This document shows, piece after piece, positions 6,073-11,275 of a stretch of DNA of 13,057 bases (position 1 is its first letter; every line of letters starts with the position of its first letter). The translations under genes were made by a program, and so were the position numbers. Origin of the DNA: an uncultured Polynucleobacter sp. (GTDB taxonomy: Bacteria; Pseudomonadota; Gammaproteobacteria; Burkholderiales; Burkholderiaceae). A model generated the notes under the pieces. The model was not told where the DNA came from. It saw nothing but the letters and a program-made list of their open reading frames with translations, and did no database searches. The stretch is taken from assembly GCA_937996825.1 (NCBI GenBank), contig CALKUJ010000280.1, positions 1 through 13,057 on the forward strand. Reading direction: 5' to 3'.

Positions 6073-6104
6073 GCACTTGTTTGCAAGTACAGACGTTTTC
6101 GTCT
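6073..6104 (-). other. two tandem hairpins after the resolvase gene
   Basis: On the minus strand, directly after the resolvase TAA, AGACG-AAAA-CGTCT (6091-6104) is followed with no gap by GTACTTG-CAAA-CAAGTGC (6073-6090, 7 bp with one G-U). No T-tract follows, so a standard terminator is unlikely. RNA processing, message stability or a regulator site are possible. Confidence 0.45.
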
Positions 6105-6572
6105 TTAAAGTTTCGTCCCGTAGTAAGCAATCATCGTGGCATCCGATCTGCCACTGTCCTTCACCCGCGCAAACAGTTGCTGATGCTCTGGATGCAGCTC
6201 CATGCAGCGATGACGGATTGCGTCCTTGCCTTTGCCGCATTGCGTTGCCTTCATCCACGCTTGTGGTGTGACGAATGTGATTGGCACTGACAGCGCAGCC
6301 AATGCACCTTCAATCAGTCCAGCAGCACGACCAAACGCAAACATTGATGTCACGCCTTGGTTGGGCATTGCGCCGACCTTCTCCACGATTGCGTGAGTTG
6401 GGTTCAATTCCTTGATGGCAGCAGCAACACCTTGCGCAGAGATGTGATTCTTTTTCTTGCCACCTCGAATGACCTCAACGCAAGGCATATCAATGACGCG
6501 CTCAAACTTGCCGTCAACGTACAGCGAGAACGCGCCGTTTGCACCTATATCCACACCCAAGCATCGAATCAT
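6105..6572 (-). CDS. RuvC-like Holliday junction resolvase
   Basis: 155 residues, the usual size for phage RuvC-like resolvases. The RNase H-type fold is indicated by GVDIGANGA (D8) at the first strand, AIVEKVGAMPNQGVTSMFAF (E64) and the C-terminal GRSDATMIAYYG (D144, with D139 nearby); TPQAWMK is also typical of the family. It should bind and cut four-way or branched DNA made during phage recombination and replication, using magnesium held by the acidic residues. AAGGA lies about 6 nt before the ATG, which overlaps the stop of the Cro-like gene by 4 nt. It is in the same operon as the Cas4-like nuclease and putative ssDNA-binding protein. The residue assignment is by eye. Confidence 0.9.
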   Translation of the reverse strand: MIRCLGVDIGANGAFSLYVDGKFERVIDMPCVEVIRGGKKKNHISAQGVAAAIKELNPTHAIVEKVGAMPNQGVTSMFAFGRAAGLIEGALAALSVPITFVTPQAWMKATQCGKGKDAIRHRCMELHPEHQQLFARVKDSGRSDATMIAYYGTKL

Positions 6573-6790
6573 GTTGATTCCTTCGTTAGCGTGTCAATGC
6601 GAGTTGCAATAAGGCGATCAAGCGCAGCTTTGAGCTTGTCCACGGATGACACCAATGGAACTGTCTTGCCTGAAATCCAACGAGAGACTTGGGCTTGGTC
6701 TAGACCAGCCTCACGGCTGACCTCTGCCATATTGAAGCCAGCAGCCGCAGCTCGTTGCTTGATGTCTATGATGTATGTAGATGTGTTCAT
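6569..6790 (-). CDS. Cro/CI-like HTH transcription regulator
   Basis: 73 residues from ATG 6790. A helix-turn-helix is visible: FNMAEVSREAGLDQAQVSRW then ISGKTVPLVSSVDKLKAALD, typical of lambda Cro/XRE-type DNA-binding proteins that contain the HTH and little else. It likely binds the dyads in the divergent region and controls its own leftward operon and perhaps the rightward gene. A TTG two codons upstream (6796) is possible but less likely. No Shine-Dalgarno is visible before either start, so the message may be leaderless or poorly translated. The gene's start lies within the candidate operator, consistent with autoregulation. Confidence 0.82.
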   Translation of the reverse strand: MNTSTYIIDIKQRAAAAGFNMAEVSREAGLDQAQVSRWISGKTVPLVSSVDKLKAALDRLIATRIDTLTKEST

Positions 6791-6811
6791 GTGCAATATG
6801 TTAACATGAAC
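6785..6811. promoter_or_regulatory. candidate operator dyad over the Cro-like start
   Basis: GTTCATGT (6785-6792) and ACATGAAC (6804-6811) form a perfect 8+8 bp inverted repeat around an 11-nt spacer. The spacer region also holds the 10-bp palindrome ATGTTAACAT (6798-6807). It covers the start codon of the HTH gene. Size and place fit a Cro/repressor operator; no protein binding is shown. Confidence 0.6.
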
Positions 6812-6816
6812 TTGAC

Positions 6817-6830
6817 TATGTAATCACATA
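6817..6830. promoter_or_regulatory. second, imperfect dyad in the divergent region
   Basis: TATGTAATCACATA is palindromic at 12 of 14 positions (arms TATGT and ACATA). It shares the ATGT/ACAT half-site ends with the dyad at 6785-6811. It may be a second operator or overlap a promoter; no convincing -35/-10 pair was found for either direction in this gap. Confidence 0.4.
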
Positions 6831-6838
6831 ACAAGCAA

Positions 6839-7204
6839 ATGCAACAAAATCACATCTTAAAAATCTTCAGTAACTATCCAATAAACAAGCAGACAGCAAT
6901 AGTTGTTAGCCAGTCTGGATGCCAAGACGAAAAAGGCTTTCTATCTTTTGATGAACTGGTGTACTTGATTGGAAGAATAGAGCGTAAACATCGGCTTCTT
7001 AAACGAGTTCTTGGCATTAAGACGAAGGCGCAGCATACGAACCTAACCTATGCCTTCAATAAGCGTAGAAAACAGTTTAGGCAACAGGCAGAACCTCGCG
7101 CTTTTGCTGAATACATTAGATGTGGAGCTGAAATACGCCGTCTTCAGCTTGAGTTGGCTGTTGACAGGAAGTGCAGACAGATGGCCTCCAAGTATTCAAA
7201 CTAA
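6839..7204 (+). CDS. hypothetical basic protein, first rightward gene
   Basis: 121 residues starting MQQNHILKIFSNYPINKQTA. The C-terminal two thirds are strongly basic and helical (IERKHRLLKRVLGIKTKAQH, then NKRRKQFRQQAEPRAFAEYI). A basic helical protein next to a Cro-like gene could bind nucleic acid or be an early regulator, but no known motif is seen. No Shine-Dalgarno precedes ATG 6839, so the start is uncertain. It is the only plus-strand gene before the main right operon and is followed by a 207-nt gap. Confidence 0.62.
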   Translation: MQQNHILKIFSNYPINKQTAIVVSQSGCQDEKGFLSFDELVYLIGRIERKHRLLKRVLGIKTKAQHTNLTYAFNKRRKQFRQQAEPRAFAEYIRCGAEIRRLQLELAVDRKCRQMASKYSN

Positions 7205-7212
7205 CCAAAAAG

Positions 7213-7300
7213 ATGGGTGACAGCGAACCGCCACCCATTGAAAGGCAACTGCGCAGAGGAGAGCTACGCAGCATAGGCAGCAAGAAACCAGACTGCCGAC
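7213..7300 (+). other. hairpin-rich stretch, possible structured RNA
   Basis: Three stems follow one another: ATGGGTG/CACCCAT (7213-7219 with 7232-7238), CTGCG/CGCAG around 7249-7271, and GGCAG/CTGCC around 7276-7297. No T-tract follows, so a terminator for the upstream gene is not clear. It occupies the only gap of about 200 nt in the right arm. Chance pairing is possible. Confidence 0.3.
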
Positions 7301-7311
7301 TAGGATTTTAG
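7213..7311 (+). CDS. possible 32-aa ORF in the hairpin-rich gap
   Basis: ATG 7213 opens a 32-codon frame ending at TAG 7311 (starts MGDSEPPPIERQLRRGEL, ends LGF), quite basic in the middle. Only AAAAAG precedes the ATG. The same stretch can fold as three consecutive hairpins, so it may be RNA and not protein. Listed as a weak candidate. Confidence 0.25.
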   Translation: MGDSEPPPIERQLRRGELRSIGSKKPDCRLGF

Positions 7312-7351
7312 GGATTTGTAGTGCAAACGACACACCTATTAAAAATAATCC

Positions 7352-7379
7352 TTGTCATGCTAATCAAGTGTGATATGAT
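7352..7379 (+). promoter_or_regulatory. sigma-70 promoter with extended -10 for the right operon
   Basis: TTGTCA (7352-7357), a 16-bp spacer, then TATGAT (7374-7379), with TGA just before the -10 (extended -10 TGn). Transcription should start near 7386, about 26 nt before the pentapeptide-repeat gene. It is the best promoter in the window and the only one found for the operon of small genes that follows. Confidence 0.8.
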
Positions 7380-7411
7380 TCACTCATCAACAACCACTAA
7401 GGATTGAAACT

Positions 7412-7894
7412 ATGAAGCAACAAATCAAAAATCGTTATACGGAAGCAGTATTGTTTGAATGTGATGTTCCAAATGACGTACAAGCAAGCGGATTAGCAAT
7501 GCGCCATGCTTTAGAACAGGCCGTGAAAGCAGGCGCTAACTTGGCAGGCGCTAACTTGGCAGGCGCTAACTTGGCAGGCGCTAACTTGGCAGGCGCTTAC
7601 TTGGCAGGCGCTTACTTGGCAGGCGCTTACTTGGCAGGCGCTAACAAACTTATTGGAAAACGACCTTTATTTATAGTTGGACCAATTGGTTCACGCAATG
7701 ATTATTTTCAATCTTTCATCACAGAAAAAGGTTTGCTTGTTTCTGCTGGATGCTTTCAACAAAAAACAATTGATGATTTTCGTGCGAAGTTGTCATCAAC
7801 CCATCAAGATAACGATCACGCCAAAGAATATGAAATGGCACTTTTGATGGTTGAAGCTCATGCTGCTATTTGGACACCAAAGGAAGAAAAATGA
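7412..7894 (+). CDS. pentapeptide-repeat phage protein
   Basis: 160 residues in three parts. Residues 1-39 (MKQQIKNRYTEAVLFECDVP...) are the N-terminal segment usual in phage pentapeptide-repeat proteins. Residues 40-79 are eight AGA(N/Y)L-type pentapeptides, which should stack as a short right-handed beta-helix. Residues 80-160 form a conserved C-terminal domain (FIVGPIGSRNDYF, SAGCFQQKTIDDF, DNDHAKEYEMAL). Function of this phage family is unknown; other pentapeptide proteins mimic DNA or bind proteins. The ATG has AAGGATTGAAACT upstream. It is the first gene after the promoter at 7352, so probably strongly expressed. The repeats are almost identical at DNA level, pointing to recent expansion. 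Confidence 0.87.
   Translation: MKQQIKNRYTEAVLFECDVPNDVQASGLAMRHALEQAVKAGANLAGANLAGANLAGANLAGAYLAGAYLAGAYLAGANKLIGKRPLFIVGPIGSRNDYFQSFITEKGLLVSAGCFQQKTIDDFRAKLSSTHQDNDHAKEYEMALLMVEAHAAIWTPKEEK
7529..7648 (+). repeat. 15-bp tandem repeat encoding pentapeptides, eight units
   Basis: Unit GCAGGCGCTAACTTG. Units 1-4 have AAC, units 5-7 have TAC, and unit 8 returns to AAC but ends AAA instead of TTG. Otherwise the units are identical, so array length can change by slippage in steps of five residues. Confidence 0.97.
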
Positions 7895-8091
7895 AACTCA
7901 ACAACACAACTCGCACCTATCCACGCACCATGCAAGATGCCTTCCCAAACACAGTAGAAGCCATTGAGCAACGCCAGCGTTGGGAATGGATGGAAGGCAG
8001 CAGCTCTGAAGCATCACAGCAAGCTGAGTATTGGGTACACATCACGCTGGCCTTTGCTGCTGGTTTCTTGGTTTCACATCTTTGGGGTTGA
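7891..8091 (+). CDS. hypothetical small protein with C-terminal membrane helix
   Basis: 66 residues. The N-terminal part (TRTYPRTMQDAFPNTVEAIE) carries the YPRT..AFP pattern common in small Burkholderiales phage proteins. Residues ~48-64 (YWVHITLAFAAGFLVSHLW) are one membrane helix, giving a C-terminally anchored protein with the rest probably cytoplasmic. The start at 7891 has AAAGGA about 6 nt upstream and overlaps the previous stop (ATGA); a TTG at 7870 would overlap further and lacks a site. Function unknown. Confidence 0.8.
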   Translation: MKLNNTTRTYPRTMQDAFPNTVEAIEQRQRWEWMEGSSSEASQQAEYWVHITLAFAAGFLVSHLWG

Positions 8092-8093
8092 GC

Positions 8094-8420
8094 ATGACAG
8101 ACGATTTAATTAACGCAGCAGCTAATTCAATGTTTAGTCCTAATGGACCAACAGTGAACCCAACACAAGCACAGCAGCAACAGATTTCTCACATTCAATC
8201 TCGTTCAACTGGTGGGCCAGCATTTCCAGTTGCTTCATATCAAGGTCTTACGATGCGCGATTACTTTGCTGCCAAGGCGATGGCTGTAATCATGCCATCA
8301 GTAGTGGCAGAACTACAAAAGCGATCGTACTCAGAAGACAAAGTGCAACAGCTTCGTGATGCAGCAGCAGGTGCTTGTTACGGAATGGCTGATGCAATGC
8401 TGAAAGCGAGGACAGAATGA
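8094..8420 (+). CDS. hypothetical phage protein with 'GLTMRDYFAAKAM' motif
   Basis: 108 residues from ATG 8094, 2 nt after the previous stop. A low-complexity glutamine-rich N-terminus is followed by GGPAFPVASYQGLTMRDYFA and a C-terminal helix (AAAGACYGMADAMLKARTE). The 'GxTxRDYFAAKAM ... YxMADAMLxAR' layout is very common in phage and prophage proteins of unknown function. The longer frame beginning at 8031 covers the previous gene and is rejected. The end (GCGAGGACAGAATGA) supplies the GAGG Shine-Dalgarno and ATGA start of the next gene. Confidence 0.83.
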   Translation: MTDDLINAAANSMFSPNGPTVNPTQAQQQQISHIQSRSTGGPAFPVASYQGLTMRDYFAAKAMAVIMPSVVAELQKRSYSEDKVQQLRDAAAGACYGMADAMLKARTE

Positions 8421-8599
8421 GCCGCGTACAAGCAGTAACAGAAGACATCCAATTCGTTGTCAAGACAGCGTCATTCACGCCGCTGCCAACAAGTCACTTG
8501 ATTAAAGAGTTCGGTAAGTGGATTGAGCAGCAAGCCAAGGAAAACAACTTTCTTGTTTGGCGTTGCTCAATTGAAGGCTCTGCGCAAGATTACAACTAA
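8417..8599 (+). CDS. hypothetical phage protein, 60 aa
   Basis: 60 residues starting MSRVQAVTEDIQFVVKTASF. It is of mixed helix/strand character, with a lysine- and tryptophan-containing centre (LIKEFGKWIEQQAKENNFLV). GAGGACAGA precedes the ATG, which overlaps the preceding stop by 4 nt. No family or motif is recognised. Confidence 0.75.
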   Translation: MSRVQAVTEDIQFVVKTASFTPLPTSHLIKEFGKWIEQQAKENNFLVWRCSIEGSAQDYN

Positions 8600-8622
8600 T
8601 GCTTTTTGGAGAGGAACAATTT

Positions 8623-8829
8623 ATGTCTGAGCAACTACAAAACGACATCGACGACATCGTGACTGACTTCATTCGCCGTTCAGGTGGCAAGATTGGAATG
8701 ATTCGCCCTGATGACTTGGCATCCATGATTCGTGAAGCAGCCAGCCGTGGCGCAATGGCTGGTTGGCTTGGTGGTGTTAAGCAGGAACGTGAACACTCAC
8801 GCGCTATTCGCAGCAAGGAGCAGAAGTAA
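8623..8829 (+). CDS. hypothetical phage protein, 68 aa
   Basis: 68 residues starting MSEQLQNDIDDIVTDFIRRS. An acidic N-terminal helix is followed by IRPDDLASMIREAASRGAMA and a short basic tail. The start at 8623 is preferred because GGAGAGGAACAATTT stands before it; an in-frame ATG at 8599 overlaps the previous stop (TAATG) and would add eight residues. Alternating charged helices suggest a small helical bundle. Function unknown. Confidence 0.78.
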   Translation: MSEQLQNDIDDIVTDFIRRSGGKIGMIRPDDLASMIREAASRGAMAGWLGGVKQEREHSRAIRSKEQK

Positions 8830-9131
8830 TGAAAACACCGCACAAACACGCAGAGTTCATCAAGGCATGGGCCGATGGCTCAGAGATTCAATTTAGATAT
8901 AACGCCAACATTCCTTGGAGTGATGTGAAGGGCGTTTGCGGTTGGGATGTTGATTGCGAGTTTCGCGTAAAGCCAGAGCCAAAGTCAGACTATGTTTATT
9001 ACGGTGTGTTCGACATGGATGGCTCTATGTCAATTGAGTCTTGCTTTACAAAGAACAATGACAAAGGCGATCACATTAAAGTTACCTTTGACGGCGAGAC
9101 GGGAAAACTGAAATCAGCGGAGGTCTTATGA
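8829..9131 (+). CDS. hypothetical phage protein, 'HAEFIKAWADG' family
   Basis: 100 residues. The N-terminal half KHAEFIKAWADGSEIQFRYN ... WDVDCEFRVKPEP matches a widespread family of small phage proteins that begin with 'HAexIKaWAdGaeI' and contain an 'eYRIKP'-like strand; its role is unknown to me. The C-terminal half adds strands (YVYYGVFDMDGSMSIESCF, IKVTFDGETGKL) that may be a second small domain. The ATG follows the previous TAA by overlap (TAATG) with GGAG 8 nt upstream. Confidence 0.82.
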   Translation: MKTPHKHAEFIKAWADGSEIQFRYNANIPWSDVKGVCGWDVDCEFRVKPEPKSDYVYYGVFDMDGSMSIESCFTKNNDKGDHIKVTFDGETGKLKSAEVL

Positions 9132-9316
9132 AAAACCGAGTACAAGCCCTGCTGATGGCGCGTGAGCTGGAAGCCTACCAAGCTGAGGGACCATCAAAGA
9201 TTGCAACCATGCTGTGCGATTTGGTCAAGCAGCTTGAGATTTACGAGCAGGAAGTTGACTCACTGCGTGAGCGCGTGAAGACTCTTGAGATGGACATCAT
9301 GGAGCAGAGCCAGTGA
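9128..9316 (+). CDS. hypothetical coiled-coil protein, 62 aa
   Basis: 62 residues. The second half (LVKQLEIYEQEVDSLRERVK) shows clear heptad spacing of leucine, isoleucine and valine, so a two-stranded coiled coil is likely; the N-terminal half is also helical. GGAGGT lies 4-5 nt before the ATG, close but the strongest site of the operon. ATGA overlap with the previous gene. No function can be given. Confidence 0.78.
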   Translation: MKNRVQALLMARELEAYQAEGPSKIATMLCDLVKQLEIYEQEVDSLRERVKTLEMDIMEQSQ

Positions 9317-9789
9317 GCAAACCTCGAAAGAAGTACAAGCCAAAAGGCGTTCGCCTTGACGCTGTTCAATGGGTCATCAATGGCTTCATGAACATCAGCG
9401 AAACAGGTGATGCAATCCTGCATTTGAAGATCAAAAACCATGAGTCATTGGAGTGTCTGCGCAAGGGTGAAGCCACGCGCATTGACATTGACACCATCAT
9501 TGGCGCGTTCAACATTGCAGAAGCTCTGGCACGTATGCAGATTGGTGATGACTACGCCAAGGAAATCAAAGCTGGTCAGGATGCTTTGCTTGCAGTTGCC
9601 AAGCGTGGTGTTGAGCGTGATGACAAGTTCATCTTGAAGGCTGCTGAGATGCAAGCCATTAACTTGACGATGGAAGTACACGATGCCCAGCTAGAAATTA
9701 CAACCATTGGCGAGTTAGAACAAGCCATGAAGATCGTTGAAAAAGAAATCAAGATGCGCAGAGCGCGTCCAGTATTGGAGAAAACGTAA
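9313..9789 (+). CDS. hypothetical phage protein, 158 aa
   Basis: 158 residues from a GTG start that overlaps the previous stop (GTGA), with GGAG 8 nt upstream. The basic N-terminus (MSKPRKKYKPKGVRLDAVQW) is followed by long helices. The phrases LKIKNHESLECLRKGEATRI, FNIAEAL and the C-terminal VHDAQLEITTIGELEQAM are features of a conserved phage family of unknown function often found among early genes. It is one of the larger proteins of the right operon. The lysine-rich N-terminus suggests contact with nucleic acid, but this is inference. Confidence 0.82.
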   Translation: MSKPRKKYKPKGVRLDAVQWVINGFMNISETGDAILHLKIKNHESLECLRKGEATRIDIDTIIGAFNIAEALARMQIGDDYAKEIKAGQDALLAVAKRGVERDDKFILKAAEMQAINLTMEVHDAQLEITTIGELEQAMKIVEKEIKMRRARPVLEKT

Positions 9790-9941
9790 TGTGTAATCAA
9801 GCATTGATGGAACAAGTGAAAGAAGCATTGACGCTTGCGCGTGAAGCCTTGTCAAGTACAGAACCAAAATTTATGAGCGAACAATTTGACCTTGAAGAAA
9901 AGGCACTTGTTGCCATTGACTTTGCATTGGAGAAACTATGA
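9789..9941 (+). CDS. hypothetical small protein, 50 aa
   Basis: 50 residues, MCNQALMEQVKEALTLAREA then a short break and a second helix (FDLEEKALVAIDFALEKL). Acidic helical hairpin. Support: TTGGAGAAAACGTA before the ATG, TAATG overlap with the upstream gene, and ATGA overlap with the next; without it the operon would have a 150-nt hole. The pattern 'ALxLAREAL ... ALxAIxxAL' recurs in unknown phage proteins, including the N-terminus of the gene at 10261. Confidence 0.77.
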   Translation: MCNQALMEQVKEALTLAREALSSTEPKFMSEQFDLEEKALVAIDFALEKL

Positions 9942-10042
9942 GTAATTGGCCTTTCAACTATCCACCAAAACCGTGGACACAGAAGCAAATCAAAGAACAC
10001 GCGCAACAACAACGCGCACAACTGCCAGAGGCTCCGCTATGA
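9938..10042 (+). CDS. hypothetical small protein, 34 aa
   Basis: 34 residues, MSNWPFNYPPKPWTQKQIKE then a glutamine-rich basic end. Proline and tryptophan at the start suggest an extended segment followed by one helix. GGAGAAACT precedes the ATG, and ATGA overlaps occur at both ends, as in the rest of the operon. No family recognised; the size makes it less certain than its neighbours. Confidence 0.66.
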   Translation: MSNWPFNYPPKPWTQKQIKEHAQQQRAQLPEAPL

Positions 10043-10260
10043 ATGACAAAACACTTAATGTATTTTTTTCATTTGTTTTAGCGTACTTTTTGGGATTTTT
10101 AATCACTTACGGTCACGCGTACAACTCACGACCAGATATGAATCGAGTTGCTGGAACTGAGATTTATTACAAGGTAAGCGAAGCATCAAAAGCCTTTGAT
10201 TCTCTTTTCATATCAGCATTTTGGCCTCTGTATGTTTCAACTATTGCGTGGGAGAAGTAA
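10039..10260 (+). CDS. small membrane protein, two predicted helices
   Basis: 73 residues from ATG 10039. Residues ~6-25 (LNVFFSFVLAYFLGFLITYG) form a clear membrane helix, and residues ~54-69 (LFISAFWPLYVSTIAW) a probable second one, with a polar stretch between. Topology is likely hairpin-like. AGAGG lies about 8 nt before the start and the ATG overlaps the previous stop (ATGA). The frame is open further upstream but that part only shadows the 34-aa gene. Small membrane proteins in phage early operons can act on the host envelope or exclude other phages; nothing here decides this. Confidence 0.77.
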   Translation: MNDKTLNVFFSFVLAYFLGFLITYGHAYNSRPDMNRVAGTEIYYKVSEASKAFDSLFISAFWPLYVSTIAWEK

Positions 10261-10845
10261 ATGAGTAAAAAAGCAATGAAGCTGGCACTTGAGGCGTTGA
10301 ATGTTGCAGAGCATTTTGTAGAAGAATATGCCGCATCAAAATACTATTTTGCACATATCTCAGCCAAAACAGCCCTAGAAGAAGCACTAGCCAAGCAAGA
10401 GCAACCGATCAAGGAAGTTGTGGTCAATGCTAATTACCGTGAAATGTGGAAGCAGCAAGTTGAGATGAATCAGCAATTAACTGCTGCCCTCTCAGCACAG
10501 CCAGCCAAGCAAGAGCAGGGTGAGCCTGTGGCGTGGTGTGTGACATACAACAAAGAATTGACTGGAAACATCTACGAGAACAAGAGGATTGCTGAAATGT
10601 CAAAACGCAATCTAGATGCTAGATATGGAACGGAAAACGCAGAACGTGCCGTTATTCCTATTTACACCACACCACAACAACGCAAGCCGCTGACGGATGA
10701 GCAGATTGCAGAAATGTGGGATGTGGTCTGGGAAGTTGCACACCGCAGCACACTTTTTGGCATCGCATCGTTTGTTAGAGCAATCGAAGCCGCTCACGGC
10801 ATATATGCCCCTTCGGAGCGGCGTCCTACGGACTTTAAGGAGTAA
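10261..10845 (+). CDS. phage 'EPVAW' family protein with altered C-terminal tail
   Basis: 194 residues. Order: an N-terminal helical part (KKAMKLALEALNVAEHFVEE, KTALEEALAKQEQ), a linker with the repeated phrase AKQEQ, then EPVAWCVTYNKEL ... VIPIYTTPQQRKPLTDEQIA, then a C-terminal helix ending FVRAIEAAHGI. This is the well-known EPVAW phage family, common in tailed phages and of unknown function. Members normally stop soon after 'AAHGI' with a short tail; here the frame continues as YAPSERRPTDFKE through a stretch of nested palindromes. GGGAG lies 7 nt before the ATG, which directly follows the previous stop. The last codons supply AAGGAG for the next gene. Confidence 0.86.
   Translation: MSKKAMKLALEALNVAEHFVEEYAASKYYFAHISAKTALEEALAKQEQPIKEVVVNANYREMWKQQVEMNQQLTAALSAQPAKQEQGEPVAWCVTYNKELTGNIYENKRIAEMSKRNLDARYGTENAERAVIPIYTTPQQRKPLTDEQIAEMWDVVWEVAHRSTLFGIASFVRAIEAAHGIYAPSERRPTDFKE
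10789..10833. repeat. nested palindromes at the end of the EPVAW gene
   Basis: Outer arms GCCGCTC (10789-10795) and GAGCGGC (10816-10822) are perfect reverse complements. Between them lies the 12-bp palindrome GGCATATATGCC (10798-10809) and a CTTCGG turn. A small hairpin GTCC-TAC-GGAC (10823-10833) follows at once, then AAGGAG (10837-10842), the Shine-Dalgarno of the next gene. The RNA could fold tightly just before that site. Confidence 0.75.
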
Positions 10846-10848
10846 GAC

Positions 10849-11055
10849 ATGATTAGAACAAACAACCTTTGGGCGCCACTTGTAACAGCAGGTCGTAAAC
10901 CTTGGATTATTTGGACTTGTGTTCGCACAACTCGCAGAGATGCAAAGGCTGCTTATCTTGAAGGATTCCCCGAGAGTTACCACAAAGAACATCTTGCGAG
11001 GATTAAGTTCATCAAGGTATTTGTAGCCGCCCACGGCATTAAGGGTGAAGTATGA
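10849..11055 (+). CDS. hypothetical phage protein, 68 aa, AAHGIKGEV tail
   Basis: 68 residues starting MIRTNNLWAPLVTAGRKPWI. The core IIWTCVRTTRRDAKAAYLEG is of a small phage type with unknown function, rich in W, R and aromatic residues. The final AAHGIKGEV is the tail normally seen on EPVAW-family proteins and matches the upstream gene's AAHGI at DNA level (GCCGC(T/C)CACGGCAT). AAGGAG stands 6 nt before the ATG. The last codons (AAGGGTGAAGT-ATGA) provide the next Shine-Dalgarno and start. Confidence 0.77.
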   Translation: MIRTNNLWAPLVTAGRKPWIIWTCVRTTRRDAKAAYLEGFPESYHKEHLARIKFIKVFVAAHGIKGEV

Positions 11056-11093
11056 GTGGATGGCGTAAACGTGGTGGAGGAAGACCAAAATGA
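11052..11093 (+). CDS. possible 13-aa coupled ORF
   Basis: MSGWRKRGGGRPK, very basic. The ATG is well placed after AAGGGTGAAGT with a 4-nt overlap, and its stop overlaps the next gene's ATG (ATGA). Its glycine codons form the GGTGGAGGAAG Shine-Dalgarno of that gene. It may be a real tiny protein or mainly a ribosome-coupling device. Confidence 0.4.
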   Translation: MSGWRKRGGGRPK

Positions 11094-11275
11094 AATACAT
11101 CGACCTAATAGCTTACCCAATCATGCTGGCAATTGTCTATGTGTTGGTTGGCTTCTTGAACTGGAACAAAGACCCTGATTCATGGATGTTTGAGCATCGT
11201 GCAATATGGATTTTGTGGGGAATGGCATGGGGTTATGCCTTGCAATGCCGCATCAAACGAGGTGGCACACCATGA
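11090..11275 (+). CDS. small membrane protein, two helices, 61 aa
   Basis: 61 residues. Helix one is near residues 4-24 (IDLIAYPIMLAIVYVLVGFL) and helix two near 37-52 (RAIWILWGMAWGYALQ), separated by a polar acidic loop (NWNKDPDSWMFE). The end is basic (CRIKRGGTP), suggesting both ends are cytoplasmic. GGAGG lies 9 nt before the ATG. The next gene also encodes a membrane protein; the two could work together (for example as a small membrane complex), but nothing in the sequence proves a holin or other named role. Confidence 0.77.
   Translation: MKYIDLIAYPIMLAIVYVLVGFLNWNKDPDSWMFEHRAIWILWGMAWGYALQCRIKRGGTP

Noticed and set aside
5870..6271. 133-codon plus-strand frame
   Set aside because: Antisense to the resolvase end and the 82-aa gene; serine/phenylalanine/cysteine-rich as expected of a shadow frame.
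6357..6809. 150-codon plus-strand frame
   Set aside because: It lies opposite the resolvase and Cro-like genes, both supported by motifs; no ribosome site.
7205..7311. tRNA gene
   Set aside because: No TpsiC-like GGTTCGA, no anticodon stem of proper size and no acceptor pairing; the stems do not form a cloverleaf.
9445..10021. Minus-strand frames opposite the 9313-10042 genes
   Set aside because: No start signals; the plus strand has continuous coupled genes here.
10612..11100. 162-codon minus-strand frame
   Set aside because: It is antisense to the EPVAW and 68-aa genes, which have clear ribosome sites and family patterns; its translation is cysteine-rich and low in protein-like order.
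11206..11271. Upstream extension of the 47-aa membrane protein
   Set aside because: The extension covers the previous gene in another frame; GAGGTG and ATGA mark the start at 11272.
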